Shown: one piece after another, positions 6,382 through 6,633 of the stretch
Position numbering within the stretch: the first letter of the stretch is position 1
Layout: each line of letters opens with the position of its first letter
DNA from: JAFAGX01 sp035624085
GTDB lineage: Bacteria; Acidobacteriota; Terriglobia; Terriglobales; Acidobacteriaceae
Direction of reading: 5' to 3'
Assembly (NCBI GenBank): GCA_035624085.1
Contig: DASPSE010000105.1
Coordinates: forward strand, 1-6,633
Length of the DNA: 6,633 nt
Notes under the pieces: generated by a model
Databases searched by the model: none
What the model was told of the DNA's origin: nothing
What the model saw: the letters and a program-made list of their open reading frames with translations, nothing else
Made by a program: the position numbers and the translations under genes

Positions 6382-6633
6382 CTACGGCTTGGATGATTTC
6401 GGAGAGCTCTTCGCAGATTTGGCGGGAGTGCCGATTTTAAGCCACTCGATCAACCCTTGCACTTCTTCGTCGCTGTTACCGATGAACGTGAATGAGAGCA
6501 CATAACCCTTGATCAGCATCGCCAGCGTGCTCTGATGCATGCCGATGTTGCTTATCTGCTTGATAAAGTCCTGGCGCACAATCGGCTTGCCATCGACGGG
6601 AAATTCATAGGGTTCGTTGACCGGCTTTAGACC
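6382..6633 (-). CDS. Unrecognised protein, C-terminal 83 codons only
   Basis: The frame is open from the right edge to a TAG at 6382-6384, so the true start lies outside the window. A GTG at 6579 is internal: eighteen sense codons precede it without a stop (GLKPVNEPYEFPVDGKPI). The visible part looks like one small mixed alpha/beta piece. It contains DFIKQISNIGMHQSTLAMLI, then a beta-like YVLSFTFIG, then a short helix SDEEVQGLIEWLKIG. It ends in a low-complexity basic Ser/Lys/Pro tail, PAKSAKSSPKSSKP. I do not recognise the family. It is followed after 201 bp by gyrB on the same strand, too far to suggest tight coupling. Confidence 0.75.
   Translation of the reverse strand, partial: GLKPVNEPYEFPVDGKPIVRQDFIKQISNIGMHQSTLAMLIKGYVLSFTFIGNSDEEVQGLIEWLKIGTPAKSAKSSPKSSKP

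Noticed and set aside
6382..6579. 65-codon gene starting at the GTG at 6579
   Set aside because: The frame continues upstream to the window edge without a stop and with plausible protein sequence, so this is the end of a longer gene.

Overview
The window is 6.6 kb of ordinary-looking, moderately GC-rich bacterial chromosome. Two small exported proteins of a type I associate with Acidobacteriota (Koribacter/Terriglobus-like soil bacteria) and a GyrB with the Gram-negative-type insertion both suggest that phylum. This is an inference from protein style, not a database result. I see no mobile element, CRISPR array, tRNA or rRNA.

Layout, left to right. (1) 1-421, minus: the N-terminal 140 codons of a secreted Gly-rich/Pro-rich protein that runs off the left edge. 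(2) 429-1169, minus: a second small secreted protein with an internal repeat, a His cluster and a C-terminal 'KDGH...YAIVG...IPLSDLDL' module. (3) 1272-2507, minus: a polytopic membrane protein resembling GT-C (PMT/ArnT-like) glycosyltransferases. (4) 2559-3515, plus: a CPBP-family intramembrane protease with its catalytic motifs intact, transcribed divergently from gene 3. (5) 3535-6180, minus: complete gyrB, 881 codons, convergent with gene 4. (6) 6382-6633, minus: the last 83 codons of an unrecognised protein that runs off the right edge. A 201-bp gap between genes 6 and 5 holds a good extended -10 promoter candidate for gyrB, an imperfect 21-bp palindrome just downstream of it, and a 34-bp inverted repeat.

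How they may work together. Genes 3, 2 and 1 lie head to tail on the minus strand. Genes 2 and 1 are only 7 bp apart, so they are very likely cotranscribed and probably act together in the envelope or periplasm. Gene 3 may read through into them or be separate, because a 102-bp gap intervenes. Gene 4 shares a 51-bp divergent intergenic region with gene 3; both are inner-membrane proteins, but nothing in the sequence proves a shared pathway. gyrB is a housekeeping gene with its own apparent promoter. No dnaA, dnaN or recF is visible beside it.

I found no clear new biological system. The observations most worth a second look are the lysine-rich charged linker inside GyrB, the Asp-to-Glu change in the GyrB TOPRIM 'EGDSAGG' motif, the paired exported proteins at the left edge, and the palindrome in the gyrB leader.
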